A stretch of 64,000 nucleotides of DNA from Pontibacter sp. SGAir0037. GTDB lineage: Bacteria; Bacteroidota; Bacteroidia; Cytophagales; Hymenobacteraceae. The stretch is taken from NCBI RefSeq assembly GCF_005491705.1, contig NZ_CP028092.1, positions 1,116,001-1,180,000 of the forward strand, in the 5' to 3' direction. Under the pieces are notes generated by a model, which ran no database searches, was not told the origin of the DNA, and was given only the letters and a program-made list of their open reading frames with translations. Every line of letters begins with the position of its first letter. Positions within the stretch are counted from its first letter, which is position 1. Of the stretch, positions 53,284 through 61,495 are shown in pieces. Made by a program: the position numbers and the translations under genes.

Positions 53284-54363
53284 ATGCAGCTTAAATTACA
53301 GTATATCTCCAGAGAACTTCGTTTTAAATTTGATGCCCGTACTTCGCGGGGAGCCATTTCTACGCATAAAGCTTACTACCTTATGCTTTCTGATACTGCT
53401 AATCCCGAAATAGCTGGCATTGGAGAGTGTGCACCCCTGGCAGGATTAAGCATTGATGACAGGCCTGATCTTGAAAAGAAGCTGCATGAAATGTGCCACC
53501 GGATCAGCAGTGAAAAAGATTTAGTGCTAGATGAAACAGGCAGACTTTCTGATTTGCTTGAGTTGGAGGAATGGCCGGCCATTCGTTTTGCACTTGAAAC
53601 AGCCTGGCTGGATCTGCAGAACAATGGCCAGAGAATTCTGTTTCAAAACTCCTTTAGTAGCGGTGAGCGGGGTATACCCATTAACGGACTCGTATGGATG
53701 GGAGAGAAGGCTTTTATGCAGGAACAGATAGAAAAGAAGCTGGCAGATGGGTATGAGTGCCTGAAGCTGAAAATCGGAGGGCTGGATTTTAAAACAGAAC
53801 TGGAGCTTTTGCAGCAGATCAGAGAAGTGGCCGGTGCAGAAAAGCTTGCGATCAGGGTAGATGCCAATGGCGCTTTCTCACCGCAGGAGGCATACAAAAA
53901 GCTGGAGCGGCTAGCCAAATATGACATCCATTCCATTGAACAACCCATCAGGCAGGGACAATATGACGAAATGGCCCAGCTTTGTGCGTATACTCCTATC
54001 CCGATTGCCCTGGATGAAGAATTAATCGGTGTGCAGCACCGGGAAGAGCAAATCAGGCTCCTGGAGAAGATCAAGCCACAGTACATTATACTGAAGCCGA
54101 CTTTGCTAGGCGGTTTAAGAGCCAGTGAAGCCTGGATCCGTGAGGCTGAGGCAAGAGCGATTGGCTGGTGGATAACCTCTGCCCTGGAAAGCAATATCGG
54201 ACTGAATGCTATCAGCCAGTTTACGGCAAACTATCCCTTAGCAATGCCTCATGGCCTGGGTACGGGGCAACTGTATCACAACAACCTTCAGTCGCCCTTG
54301 CAAATTAAAGAAGGCAGCTTATGGTACAGGCCGGAGGTGGAATGGGAATCGTTGGCGACCTGA
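53284..54363 (+). CDS. menC: o-Succinylbenzoate synthase
   Basis: 359 residues, enolase superfamily. Catalytic order KLKIGG, RVDANGAFSP, EQPI, DEELIG, KPTLLGG and SALESNIGL fits MenC, which dehydrates SHCHC in menaquinone synthesis. A dipeptide epimerase is the alternative, but the SALES(N)IGL and start favour MenC. No other men genes are near. Confidence 0.85.
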   Translation: MQLKLQYISRELRFKFDARTSRGAISTHKAYYLMLSDTANPEIAGIGECAPLAGLSIDDRPDLEKKLHEMCHRISSEKDLVLDETGRLSDLLELEEWPAIRFALETAWLDLQNNGQRILFQNSFSSGERGIPINGLVWMGEKAFMQEQIEKKLADGYECLKLKIGGLDFKTELELLQQIREVAGAEKLAIRVDANGAFSPQEAYKKLERLAKYDIHSIEQPIRQGQYDEMAQLCAYTPIPIALDEELIGVQHREEQIRLLEKIKPQYIILKPTLLGGLRASEAWIREAEARAIGWWITSALESNIGLNAISQFTANYPLAMPHGLGTGQLYHNNLQSPLQIKEGSLWYRPEVEWESLAT

Positions 54364-54384
54364 TAAGTTCTGGCGCCTGAGGTG

Positions 54385-55086
54385 CTATGGCTGGCTATAT
54401 TGCTCTTTTAGTAACTGCATTACTTTTTCCATGCCGGTACTTGCCTTTTCCTCGATGAGATGCAGGTTCTTGCGGGGGCGGATGTAAGGCAGGTTAGGGT
54501 CAACTACTATAATCGGTACGTCATCCGAAATATAATCCACCAGGCTGGCTGCCGGGTAAACAACCAGTGAAGTGCCGACAACAAGTAAAATATCAGCCTT
54601 CATCGTAATGTCTGCTGCCACTTCCATCATGGGCACCGGCTCGCCAAACCAGACAATGTTGGGGCGCAATTGAGAACCGCGTGCGCACTTGTCGCCCAGC
54701 TTAAGTTCATGCCCTTTTATAGGATATACAAGTTTCGGATCCAGGGTGCTGCAACTTTCAAAGAGCTTGCCGTGCAGGTGAATAATGCGTTTTGAGCCGG
54801 CACGTTCGTGCAGATCGTCTACGTTTTGTGTGATAACGGTTACATCAAAGTCTTTTTCCAGTTCAACCAGAGCCAGATGTGCGGCATTCGGCTTGGCTTC
54901 ATGTGCATTCTTTCGGCGCTGGTTATAAAAATCAAGTACAAGCGCAGGGTTCTTTTTCCAGCCTTGCGGTGAGGCAACCTCCATTACATCATGCCCTTCC
55001 CAGAGACCGTTGGCATCACGAAAGGTGGCAATACCACTTTCTGCGCTAATTCCGGCTCCGGTTAAAACAACCAGCTTTTTCTTCAT
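54385..55086 (-). CDS. cobB: Sirtuin, NAD-dependent deacylase
   Basis: 233 residues. GAGISAESGIATFRDANGLW (NAD site), TQNVDDLHERAGS and the catalytic His in HLHGKLFESC. A YNQR motif near residue 55 corresponds to the Tyr and Arg that bind succinyl/malonyl groups in Sirt5-like enzymes. Only two Cys remain where the zinc ribbon usually has four, so zinc binding is doubtful. Cytoplasmic. The stop lies close to the convergent menC end. Confidence 0.92.
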   Translation of the reverse strand: MKKKLVVLTGAGISAESGIATFRDANGLWEGHDVMEVASPQGWKKNPALVLDFYNQRRKNAHEAKPNAAHLALVELEKDFDVTVITQNVDDLHERAGSKRIIHLHGKLFESCSTLDPKLVYPIKGHELKLGDKCARGSQLRPNIVWFGEPVPMMEVAADITMKADILLVVGTSLVVYPAASLVDYISDDVPIIVVDPNLPYIRPRKNLHLIEEKASTGMEKVMQLLKEQYSQP

Positions 55087-55098
55087 AAGTACATTAAC

Positions 55099-55785
55099 TT
55101 AAAATGCTATACCAATCTTAATGCCTCCTATCAGGTGAACTCCGGTATAGCCATAGTCCAGGTAATTTTCATTATAACGAACCTTTGTGTAATTAGTATC
55201 GATGTGGCTGTTTTTATACGTAACACCAACGTAAATATCTCCGACAATACGATCCGAAATCACAGGCCCTTGTAAGCCGGCTGTGCCCAGAATGCCCATT
55301 CTGGATATTCTTTCTTCGTGGTTTCTGGCGCGGTAAATATAGTAGTCTAATCCGTCATCACCAGTTTCTTCCTTCCAGCCTAATTTCTCGAAGCCGATGT
55401 TAAATTGATGGTAAGAAACACCGTAAGAAACATACAGGCGTGAGTTTGGCCCGAGGGAGGAGCCTCTGCTATAGACCCGGTGCATAAGCTGTGCACCATA
55501 CCCTTTTACGTGCGCGTAATCTTCGGCTTCGCTGTCTCTGGAAGTAAAGGCATCAGTAAACCAGGTCTCTCCATTGTACAGGCTTGGGGTAAGAACAATA
55601 CTATGCCTTGCGGCAGGCTTAACGGCCTTTTCGATTTCAAGAACGTAGGCATTAACTGCCAGGTGCTGCGGGCTGAATTTGATGTACAGGCTCTTGTGCT
55701 GAACCGAATCAGACTGCGCATAACCACAGAAAACGAACAAAGGACTCATCCAGAAAAGAATGAGCAGGCTGAGCTTATAGTGCAT
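55099..55785 (-). CDS. Hypothetical outer-membrane beta-barrel-like protein
   Basis: 228 residues with a signal peptide (FCGYAQ). The remainder alternates polar and aromatic/hydrophobic residues with Gly/Tyr-rich strands and ends in GIKIGIAF, a C-terminal Phe strand like outer-membrane barrel proteins. No family recognised. Between the sirtuin and LVIVD lipoprotein genes on the same strand. Confidence 0.7.
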   Translation of the reverse strand: MHYKLSLLILFWMSPLFVFCGYAQSDSVQHKSLYIKFSPQHLAVNAYVLEIEKAVKPAARHSIVLTPSLYNGETWFTDAFTSRDSEAEDYAHVKGYGAQLMHRVYSRGSSLGPNSRLYVSYGVSYHQFNIGFEKLGWKEETGDDGLDYYIYRARNHEERISRMGILGTAGLQGPVISDRIVGDIYVGVTYKNSHIDTNYTKVRYNENYLDYGYTGVHLIGGIKIGIAF

Positions 55786-55807
55786 TAAAAGGGGCTTTAA
55801 ACTCTCG

Positions 55808-56563
55808 TTAGGAGGATGGCTGAATTGTAATTTTGCTTAATAGCTCCAGGCTTTCACCCAGATACTGATACTGGTAAAAGCCATCGCTTCCAACCACCAG
55901 TAAATTCCCCTTGTCTGGAATCACATCAAATGCGTTGATGTTAAAGTGTTTTTTCAGGGTGATCGCATTAACATTGGAGGCATCATACATCTTCAGACCA
56001 TCATCACAGACAAACAAGTTGTTGCCATCTATTCCCAGTCCCATCGGGTTAACCATCTGGTACTGGCTTTTCAGCACTGGGTTTGTGATGTTTTGAATAT
56101 CAATTATTTGTAGCTCGTTGATGGCCCTTCCACAATTTGTTCCTGTTCGTAAGGTAACGTAGGCATAACGTCCATCTGTAACAACAGGATCGCAGCTGAA
56201 GGTGTGGCTATAATGTGACAATTCCTGCGGCGAAGCCGGATTCTCAACACTCAGAATATGCATACCTGTCTGGGTGCCTACAAAAAGCTTATCTTCAAAT
56301 GGAAAGATGGTTTCTACTCCAAAAGACAAAGGAACGGTTTTTTCTTTTACAGGGTCGGTAGGGCTGGTGATGTTGAACAGGTTAAGGTTGTTGTTATCTA
56401 CTGTGTACAGGTAGTCACCGCTTACTGCAAAACGGGCCATAGAGCCACCCTTACCTGTCGGAGATACTGCTTCGCGCGCTATAGAAGATGAATCGGTTTC
56501 GCAGGATTGCAAAGTGGCCAGCACGATACATACGGCAGAAATACAGAGGTTTAACTTTTTCAT
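55808..56563 (-). CDS. LVIVD-repeat lipoprotein
   Basis: 251 residues from the ATG at 56563; the frame upstream starts with TTG. Lipobox LQSC. LVIVD-type beta-propeller repeats: YLYTVDNNNLNLFNITSPTDP, KLFVGTQTGMHILSVENPASP, IIDIQNITNPVLK and NNLFVCDDGLKMYDASN. These propellers are surface or periplasmic. Start is one base after the stop of the preceding lipoprotein gene. Confidence 0.85.
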   Translation of the reverse strand: MKKLNLCISAVCIVLATLQSCETDSSSIAREAVSPTGKGGSMARFAVSGDYLYTVDNNNLNLFNITSPTDPVKEKTVPLSFGVETIFPFEDKLFVGTQTGMHILSVENPASPQELSHYSHTFSCDPVVTDGRYAYVTLRTGTNCGRAINELQIIDIQNITNPVLKSQYQMVNPMGLGIDGNNLFVCDDGLKMYDASNVNAITLKKHFNINAFDVIPDKGNLLVVGSDGFYQYQYLGESLELLSKITIQPSS

Positions 56564-56564
56564 C

Positions 56565-57080
56565 TTACTTTTTTTGTTTAGGTTCCCAACCAACTACAAT
56601 AGCATCTGCCGGCGCATCCTGGAGAGTTAAAAGTTCGCTCGGAAGATTGTCTGGTGAAAGAGGTGCAGGCAAAGCGTCTTTTACCCGTTTTGTTGTCTGA
56701 ATATTATTGATATCCTGAATGTTAATAGCGACAAGATCCACAGCATTATCTACATAAAGCATGTTGTTCTTGACTGCAAAATCCATGCATCCGGGAACCT
56801 GGATAAAAGCAATGTTTTCGGGGCGTTTTCTGTCGAGGTTGTTGATGATATGAATGCCTTTATACTGTTCGTTAATAAGAATATACTGCCCGTAGCTGTA
56901 AATCTTGCCTGGATTCACAATAGGCTGGGGAGTCTTTTTTACAACAGATTGTTCCAGCTGGCTTCGGCTCATCAATATTGGGGTATACTCTGAGAAGGGC
57001 TGGGGCTCGGGAGGCATCGGACAAGCCGTTAGCAGGGGTAACAGCAATACCATACTAGCGTAAAAGAGTTTTTTCTTCAT
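56565..57080 (-). CDS. Lipoprotein with partial LVIVD-like region
   Basis: 171 residues, lipobox LTAC then PMPPEPQP. YILINEQYKGIHIINNLDRKRPENIAF and MLYVDNAVDLVAINIQDINN resemble propeller blades of the LVIVD type. It is too short for a full propeller and may complement the downstream lipoprotein, with which it is coupled (stop, one base, ATG). Confidence 0.8.
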   Translation of the reverse strand: MKKKLFYASMVLLLPLLTACPMPPEPQPFSEYTPILMSRSQLEQSVVKKTPQPIVNPGKIYSYGQYILINEQYKGIHIINNLDRKRPENIAFIQVPGCMDFAVKNNMLYVDNAVDLVAINIQDINNIQTTKRVKDALPAPLSPDNLPSELLTLQDAPADAIVVGWEPKQKK

Positions 57081-57258
57081 AGCAAAAAGGTGAAAAGCGT
57101 TCAGAGTTCATCCTGGTCAGCATTCGGGTACGAACAGGAAAAGCATTAGTATTTCTTTCATTGTAGCACTACAAGCTGCTGGCTTCAGGCTACTTAATAG
57201 TAATAAAATTAGTAAAAATATTATATTAAGCAAATCTAATTTATTGTTCAACAAAAAA

Positions 57259-57298
57259 AGCCCGGTAGAAGAATCTGTTTCAAGTTCGTCTACCGGGC
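57259..57298 (-). terminator. Intrinsic terminator of topA
   Basis: GCCCGGTAGA (57260-57269) and TCTACCGGGC (57289-57298); on the minus strand the stem is followed by seven T residues. 21 bp past the topA stop. Confidence 0.85.
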
Positions 57299-57318
57299 CT
57301 TTATAAGAAAGGGTATTG

Positions 57319-59730
57319 TTACTTCTTCTTTGGAGCTGCCTTCTTTGCGGCAGGTTTTTTAGCCGCAGTTTTTTTTGCAGCTGGTTTTTTCTCGTCAGCA
57401 GGCTCTGCTTTTTTCTTAAAGCCTCCTCTGCCTTTCTTCTCCGGTGTTTTCTCTGCCAGTTCCAGGCATTCTTCAAGCGTTAGCTCCGTCGGCTCTTTGT
57501 CTTTCGGAATTTTAACATTCTTCTTGCCTACCACGATATAAGGTCCATACCGTCCGTTCAGTACTTGTACGTCCGGATTTTCCGGAAAATCCTTGATCAG
57601 TTTTTCTGCATCGGCCTTGCGCTTCGCTTCAATCAGCTCTATGGCTTCTTCTGCTGTTACTGTTTGTGGGTCCAGGTGCTTGGGCAGGGAGTAAAACTTG
57701 CTGTTGTGGCGGATATACGGACCAAAACGACCAATAGCAGCGGTCATGTCTTTTTCTTCGTAATTGCCCACCACCCTCGGCAGCTTAAAAAGTTCCAGTG
57801 CATCTTCTAAGGCAAGGCTTTCGATAAACTGGCCTTTGCGCAAACTGGCATAAACAGGCTTCTCTCCGGTTTCCTCGTTTTCTTCGCCAAGCTGCACATA
57901 AGGTCCAAACCGCCCGAGCTTAGCCACAATAGTCTTTCCGGTAGCAGGATCAGTGCCCAACTCCCTGGCGCCGGAAACATCGGCCCTGGAAATGCTTTCA
58001 CTGGACTCGATGCGCTGGTGGAACTTGTTGTAAAAATTCTCAAGCATTCCTTCCCACTCCTGCTGACCATGGGCAATCTCATCAAACTCAGCTTCTACCC
58101 GTGCTGTGAACGAAAAGTCGATCACGTTCGGGAAGTGCTCCACCAGGAAATCGTTTACCACCATTGCCATGTCTGTCGGAAACAGTTTTGCTTTTTCGGC
58201 ACCGGTTATTTCTGTTTTAGTTTGGGTTGAAATATTGTCACTTTTCAGGGTGATTACCTGGAAATTACGTTCTTTACCTTCACGGCTGTCCTTTTCTACA
58301 TAACCTCTTTTCTGGATGGTAGAAATAGTAGGCGCATAGGTAGATGGTCTGCCTATACCCATTTCTTCCAGCTTTTTTACCAGACTGGCTTCAGTATAGC
58401 GCGGGGCAGGGCGGGAGTAGCGCTGTGTTGCCAGCATTTGGCGTAAACCAAGTGCTTGACCGATAGACAAAGGAGGCAACATGCCTTTTACATCATCGTC
58501 CTGCTGCTCTTCATCGTCTTTCGACTCTATGTATACTTTCAGGAAACCTTCGAATTTAATTACCTCGCCTGTCGCCACTAATTTATCCGGGCGTGTTGAG
58601 ATACCGATGGTCGCAGTCGTTTTCTCAATTTCTGCATCAGCCATTTGAGAGGCAATGGCACGTTTCCAGATCAACTCGTACAGGCGTTGCTCGTTACGGT
58701 CGCTGCTGGCTACCATGGCCGAAAAATCGGTTGGGCGAATAGCTTCGTGCGCTTCCTGGGCCGACTGGTTCTTTGTTTTGAAACGCCGTGTTTTTACAAA
58801 GCGCTCACCGAAAGAGTTAGCTATGGCAGAGGAGGCCGACTGAATGGCATCTTCCGATAAGTTAACAGAGTCGGTACGCATGTAGGAGATCTTACCAGCT
58901 TCGTACAGTTTCTGAGCAATAGACATTGTCTGTGCTACCGAAAAATATAATTTACGGCTGGCCTCCTGCTGCAGGGTAGAAGTAGTAAAAGGCGGAGCAG
59001 GAGTCCTCTTCAGAGGCTTGGTCTCCAGGTTCTCTATTGTATAGGCAGCGCCTACACAACCCTGAAGAAAAGCCTGCGCTTCGTCTTCCGTTTTAAATTT
59101 GGCAGGCAATTCTGCTTCCAGAACTTTACCCTGCACATCGAAAGAAGCAGTTACTTTAAACGACGATTCGGCCTTAAAGCGATCGATTTCACGCTCACGC
59201 TCCACCACCAGGCGTACAGCCACGGACTGCACACGTCCCGCAGAAAGGCCCGTCTTTATTTTTTTCCAGAGTACAGGAGATAGTTCAAAACCTACCAAAC
59301 GGTCCAAGATACGGCGCGCCTGCTGTGCATTCACCAGGTCCATGTCTATGCCGCGCGGTGAGCTAATGGCATTCAGGATAGCATTTTTAGTGATTTCCCG
59401 GAATACGATGCGGCGTGTTTGTTTATTGTTAAGATTCAGAGCCTCCGTCAGGTGCCAGGATATAGCTTCTCCCTCGCGATCATCGTCCGATGCCAGCCAC
59501 ACAGTTTCCGCTTCCTTGGCAAGCTTACGAAGCTGTGCCACCACATCCTTTTTATCGCTTGAGATGACATACGTAGGTTTAAAACCATTTTTTACATCAA
59601 TGGCATTATTATCCTTGGGTAAATCACGCACGTGGCCGAAACTAGACTTCACTACAAAATCTTTCCCCAGATACCCTTCAATCGTTTTGGCCTTGGCAGG
59701 CGACTCTACTATTACTAAGTTTTTAATCAT
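57319..59730 (-). CDS. topA: DNA topoisomerase I
   Basis: 803 residues. Type IA enzyme: Toprim VESPAKAKTIEGYLG and DDREGEAISWHL; the catalytic Tyr in GKISYMRTDSVNLSEDA; C-terminal blocks with ATGKTIVAKLGRFGPYVQ, repeated RFGPYI and RYGPYI motifs that replace zinc ribbons. The last 35 residues are Lys/Ala repeats (KKPAAKKTAAKK), a DNA-binding histone-like tail. It relaxes negative supercoils. Confidence 0.96.
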   Translation of the reverse strand: MIKNLVIVESPAKAKTIEGYLGKDFVVKSSFGHVRDLPKDNNAIDVKNGFKPTYVISSDKKDVVAQLRKLAKEAETVWLASDDDREGEAISWHLTEALNLNNKQTRRIVFREITKNAILNAISSPRGIDMDLVNAQQARRILDRLVGFELSPVLWKKIKTGLSAGRVQSVAVRLVVEREREIDRFKAESSFKVTASFDVQGKVLEAELPAKFKTEDEAQAFLQGCVGAAYTIENLETKPLKRTPAPPFTTSTLQQEASRKLYFSVAQTMSIAQKLYEAGKISYMRTDSVNLSEDAIQSASSAIANSFGERFVKTRRFKTKNQSAQEAHEAIRPTDFSAMVASSDRNEQRLYELIWKRAIASQMADAEIEKTTATIGISTRPDKLVATGEVIKFEGFLKVYIESKDDEEQQDDDVKGMLPPLSIGQALGLRQMLATQRYSRPAPRYTEASLVKKLEEMGIGRPSTYAPTISTIQKRGYVEKDSREGKERNFQVITLKSDNISTQTKTEITGAEKAKLFPTDMAMVVNDFLVEHFPNVIDFSFTARVEAEFDEIAHGQQEWEGMLENFYNKFHQRIESSESISRADVSGARELGTDPATGKTIVAKLGRFGPYVQLGEENEETGEKPVYASLRKGQFIESLALEDALELFKLPRVVGNYEEKDMTAAIGRFGPYIRHNSKFYSLPKHLDPQTVTAEEAIELIEAKRKADAEKLIKDFPENPDVQVLNGRYGPYIVVGKKNVKIPKDKEPTELTLEECLELAEKTPEKKGRGGFKKKAEPADEKKPAAKKTAAKKPAAKKAAPKKK

Positions 59731-59898
59731 CCTATATTTTTACAGTCGAACTGTACAAAAATTAATTTGCCCAAAGTTCATATATTTTTTTAAACAATTA
59801 CAACAACAATCGTATAACATGGTTTTACAAAAAAATATATTACATTTAATCTGAACAAATAGCAGCTAAGCATCTATACGTACCCACTATCGAAAGAT

Positions 59899-60381
59899 AT
59901 GCAAAGAAATGTTCTGATCTGCCGCCATGCAGAAGCAAGTGATCCCTTTCCACTGCGACCAGACTTTGAACGAGAACTAACAAAAGACGGCATCCACCAG
60001 GCCCATCTTGCCGGGCAATGGCTGCGGGATCACTTCCGCAAAGTAGATGCCATACTTGCAAGCCCCTCTAACAGGACCCGCACCACGGCTGGTATTATTG
60101 CCGGCAGGCTGTACTTCGAAGACGAAAATATAACCTACGATCCGGATTTATACAATCCGCGGGAGTCGCAGCTTATAGGTGCCCTGAGCCGTTTGCCTGA
60201 GAGCGTGACCAATGTACTGGTTGTATCGCATAACCCAGGTGTAACACAGCTTGGCAGAACCTTAACCGACAAGCGCATTGGTTACCTGGAGCCGGCCCAG
60301 GTGCTTGCTGTTTCCATTAAGCTCGAAAAATGGGAAGAAGTTCATTTTACGACCGGCACCTTAATGAGTAGCAATATGTAA
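59899..60381 (+). CDS. SixA-type histidine phosphatase
   Basis: 160 residues, no signal. The phosphohistidine start is ICRHAEASDPFP, followed by KDGIHQAHLAGQWLR, ASPSNRTRTTAGI and VLVVSHNPGV. SixA in E. coli dephosphorylates phosphohistidine proteins; the target here is unknown. Divergent from topA. Confidence 0.88.
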   Translation: MQRNVLICRHAEASDPFPLRPDFERELTKDGIHQAHLAGQWLRDHFRKVDAILASPSNRTRTTAGIIAGRLYFEDENITYDPDLYNPRESQLIGALSRLPESVTNVLVVSHNPGVTQLGRTLTDKRIGYLEPAQVLAVSIKLEKWEEVHFTTGTLMSSNM

Positions 60382-60602
60382 TAATTTGTTTTACTTTCCC
60401 ATTTTAGCTCATTTAAATAAGTATGTTCCGGTTCCTGCTTTATAAGCCTTTAATTTTTAGATAATTATTATTCCGGCTTATGGAAGGGCTCCTGTTCTAA
60501 CTATATACAGATGGATAAATATTTTCAGATTTCCATTAATTTTGATAGCTTTAGCAGTTTTCAGGCAATCTGCTCTGAAATTTGTGCAACCTTAATCGCT
60601 AT

Positions 60603-61352
60603 ATGAAGACAACTGTTGTAGCAGTCATTAACCAGAAAGGTGGTACCGGCAAAACTACTACCACTATTAATTTAGGTAGTGCGCTGAGTAAAGCTGGTAA
60701 AAAGGTGTTGCTGGTAGATCTTGACCCTCAGAGCAATCTTTCTTATTCGCTTGCTGTAGCCAATCCGGATGCTACGCTGGCGGATGTTTTTCTGGGCAAC
60801 AAAGCGCTAAAGGATATACTGGTGGAAAAGGACGGGCTTTGGGTTGCCCCCGGCTCCAACGACCTGGTGGATGTGGAAATTTCGCTGGTGACACAGGAAG
60901 AAAGAGAAAAATTCCTGAAAAAAATACTTTCTGAAACGAAAGGCTTTGACTATGTGTTGATCGATTGTCCTCCATCCCTCTCCGTGCTAACGCTGAATGC
61001 ACTAACTGCCGCGCAGGAAGTACTGGTTCCGTTACAAATGGAAGTGCTTACCCTGCAGGGCCTTGACCAGATAATGAATACCGTTAACAAGGTAAAAAAG
61101 GCCTTTAACCCAAAACTTAAAATTAAAGGAGTCGTAGTGGTGATGTTTGATATCAGGAGAAAGCTGAGCCAGGAAGTGCTCGAGTACCTGCAGGAAAACA
61201 TCAAAGAGAAAATCTTTAAGAGCCAGATACGCTTAAATGTTAAGTTAGCAGAGGCTCCCTCGTTCGGTAAAAGTGTGCTGGACTATGATCCCTCTTCGAA
61301 CGGGGCAAAGGATTATAAGGCGTTGGCAGCCGAGTTTTTGGAGGCGTCGTGA
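60603..61352 (+). CDS. ParA-family ATPase (no adjacent ParB)
   Basis: 249 residues from the ATG at 60603; the frame from a TTG at 60582 adds only a few residues. Deviant Walker A NQKGGTGKTTTTIN, Walker A' VDLDPQSNLS, and YVLIDCPPSLS. No parB follows. Instead a poly-HAMP kinase gene starts 143 bp downstream on the same strand, so the ATPase may place that protein, as orphan ParAs do for chemosensory arrays. Confidence 0.92.
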   Translation: MKTTVVAVINQKGGTGKTTTTINLGSALSKAGKKVLLVDLDPQSNLSYSLAVANPDATLADVFLGNKALKDILVEKDGLWVAPGSNDLVDVEISLVTQEEREKFLKKILSETKGFDYVLIDCPPSLSVLTLNALTAAQEVLVPLQMEVLTLQGLDQIMNTVNKVKKAFNPKLKIKGVVVVMFDIRRKLSQEVLEYLQENIKEKIFKSQIRLNVKLAEAPSFGKSVLDYDPSSNGAKDYKALAAEFLEAS

Positions 61353-61495
61353 CAGCAATTAGCTGTTGTTTTAAAACAATTTTTTAATTTTGATTATCGC
61401 ATTAATCAAACACCCAGGCAAAGCACTAATACAAACTACGGTTTCGCATTAGCTTTGATTGGTTTATAGAAGATACCCAACTCAAGAAAACTTAT

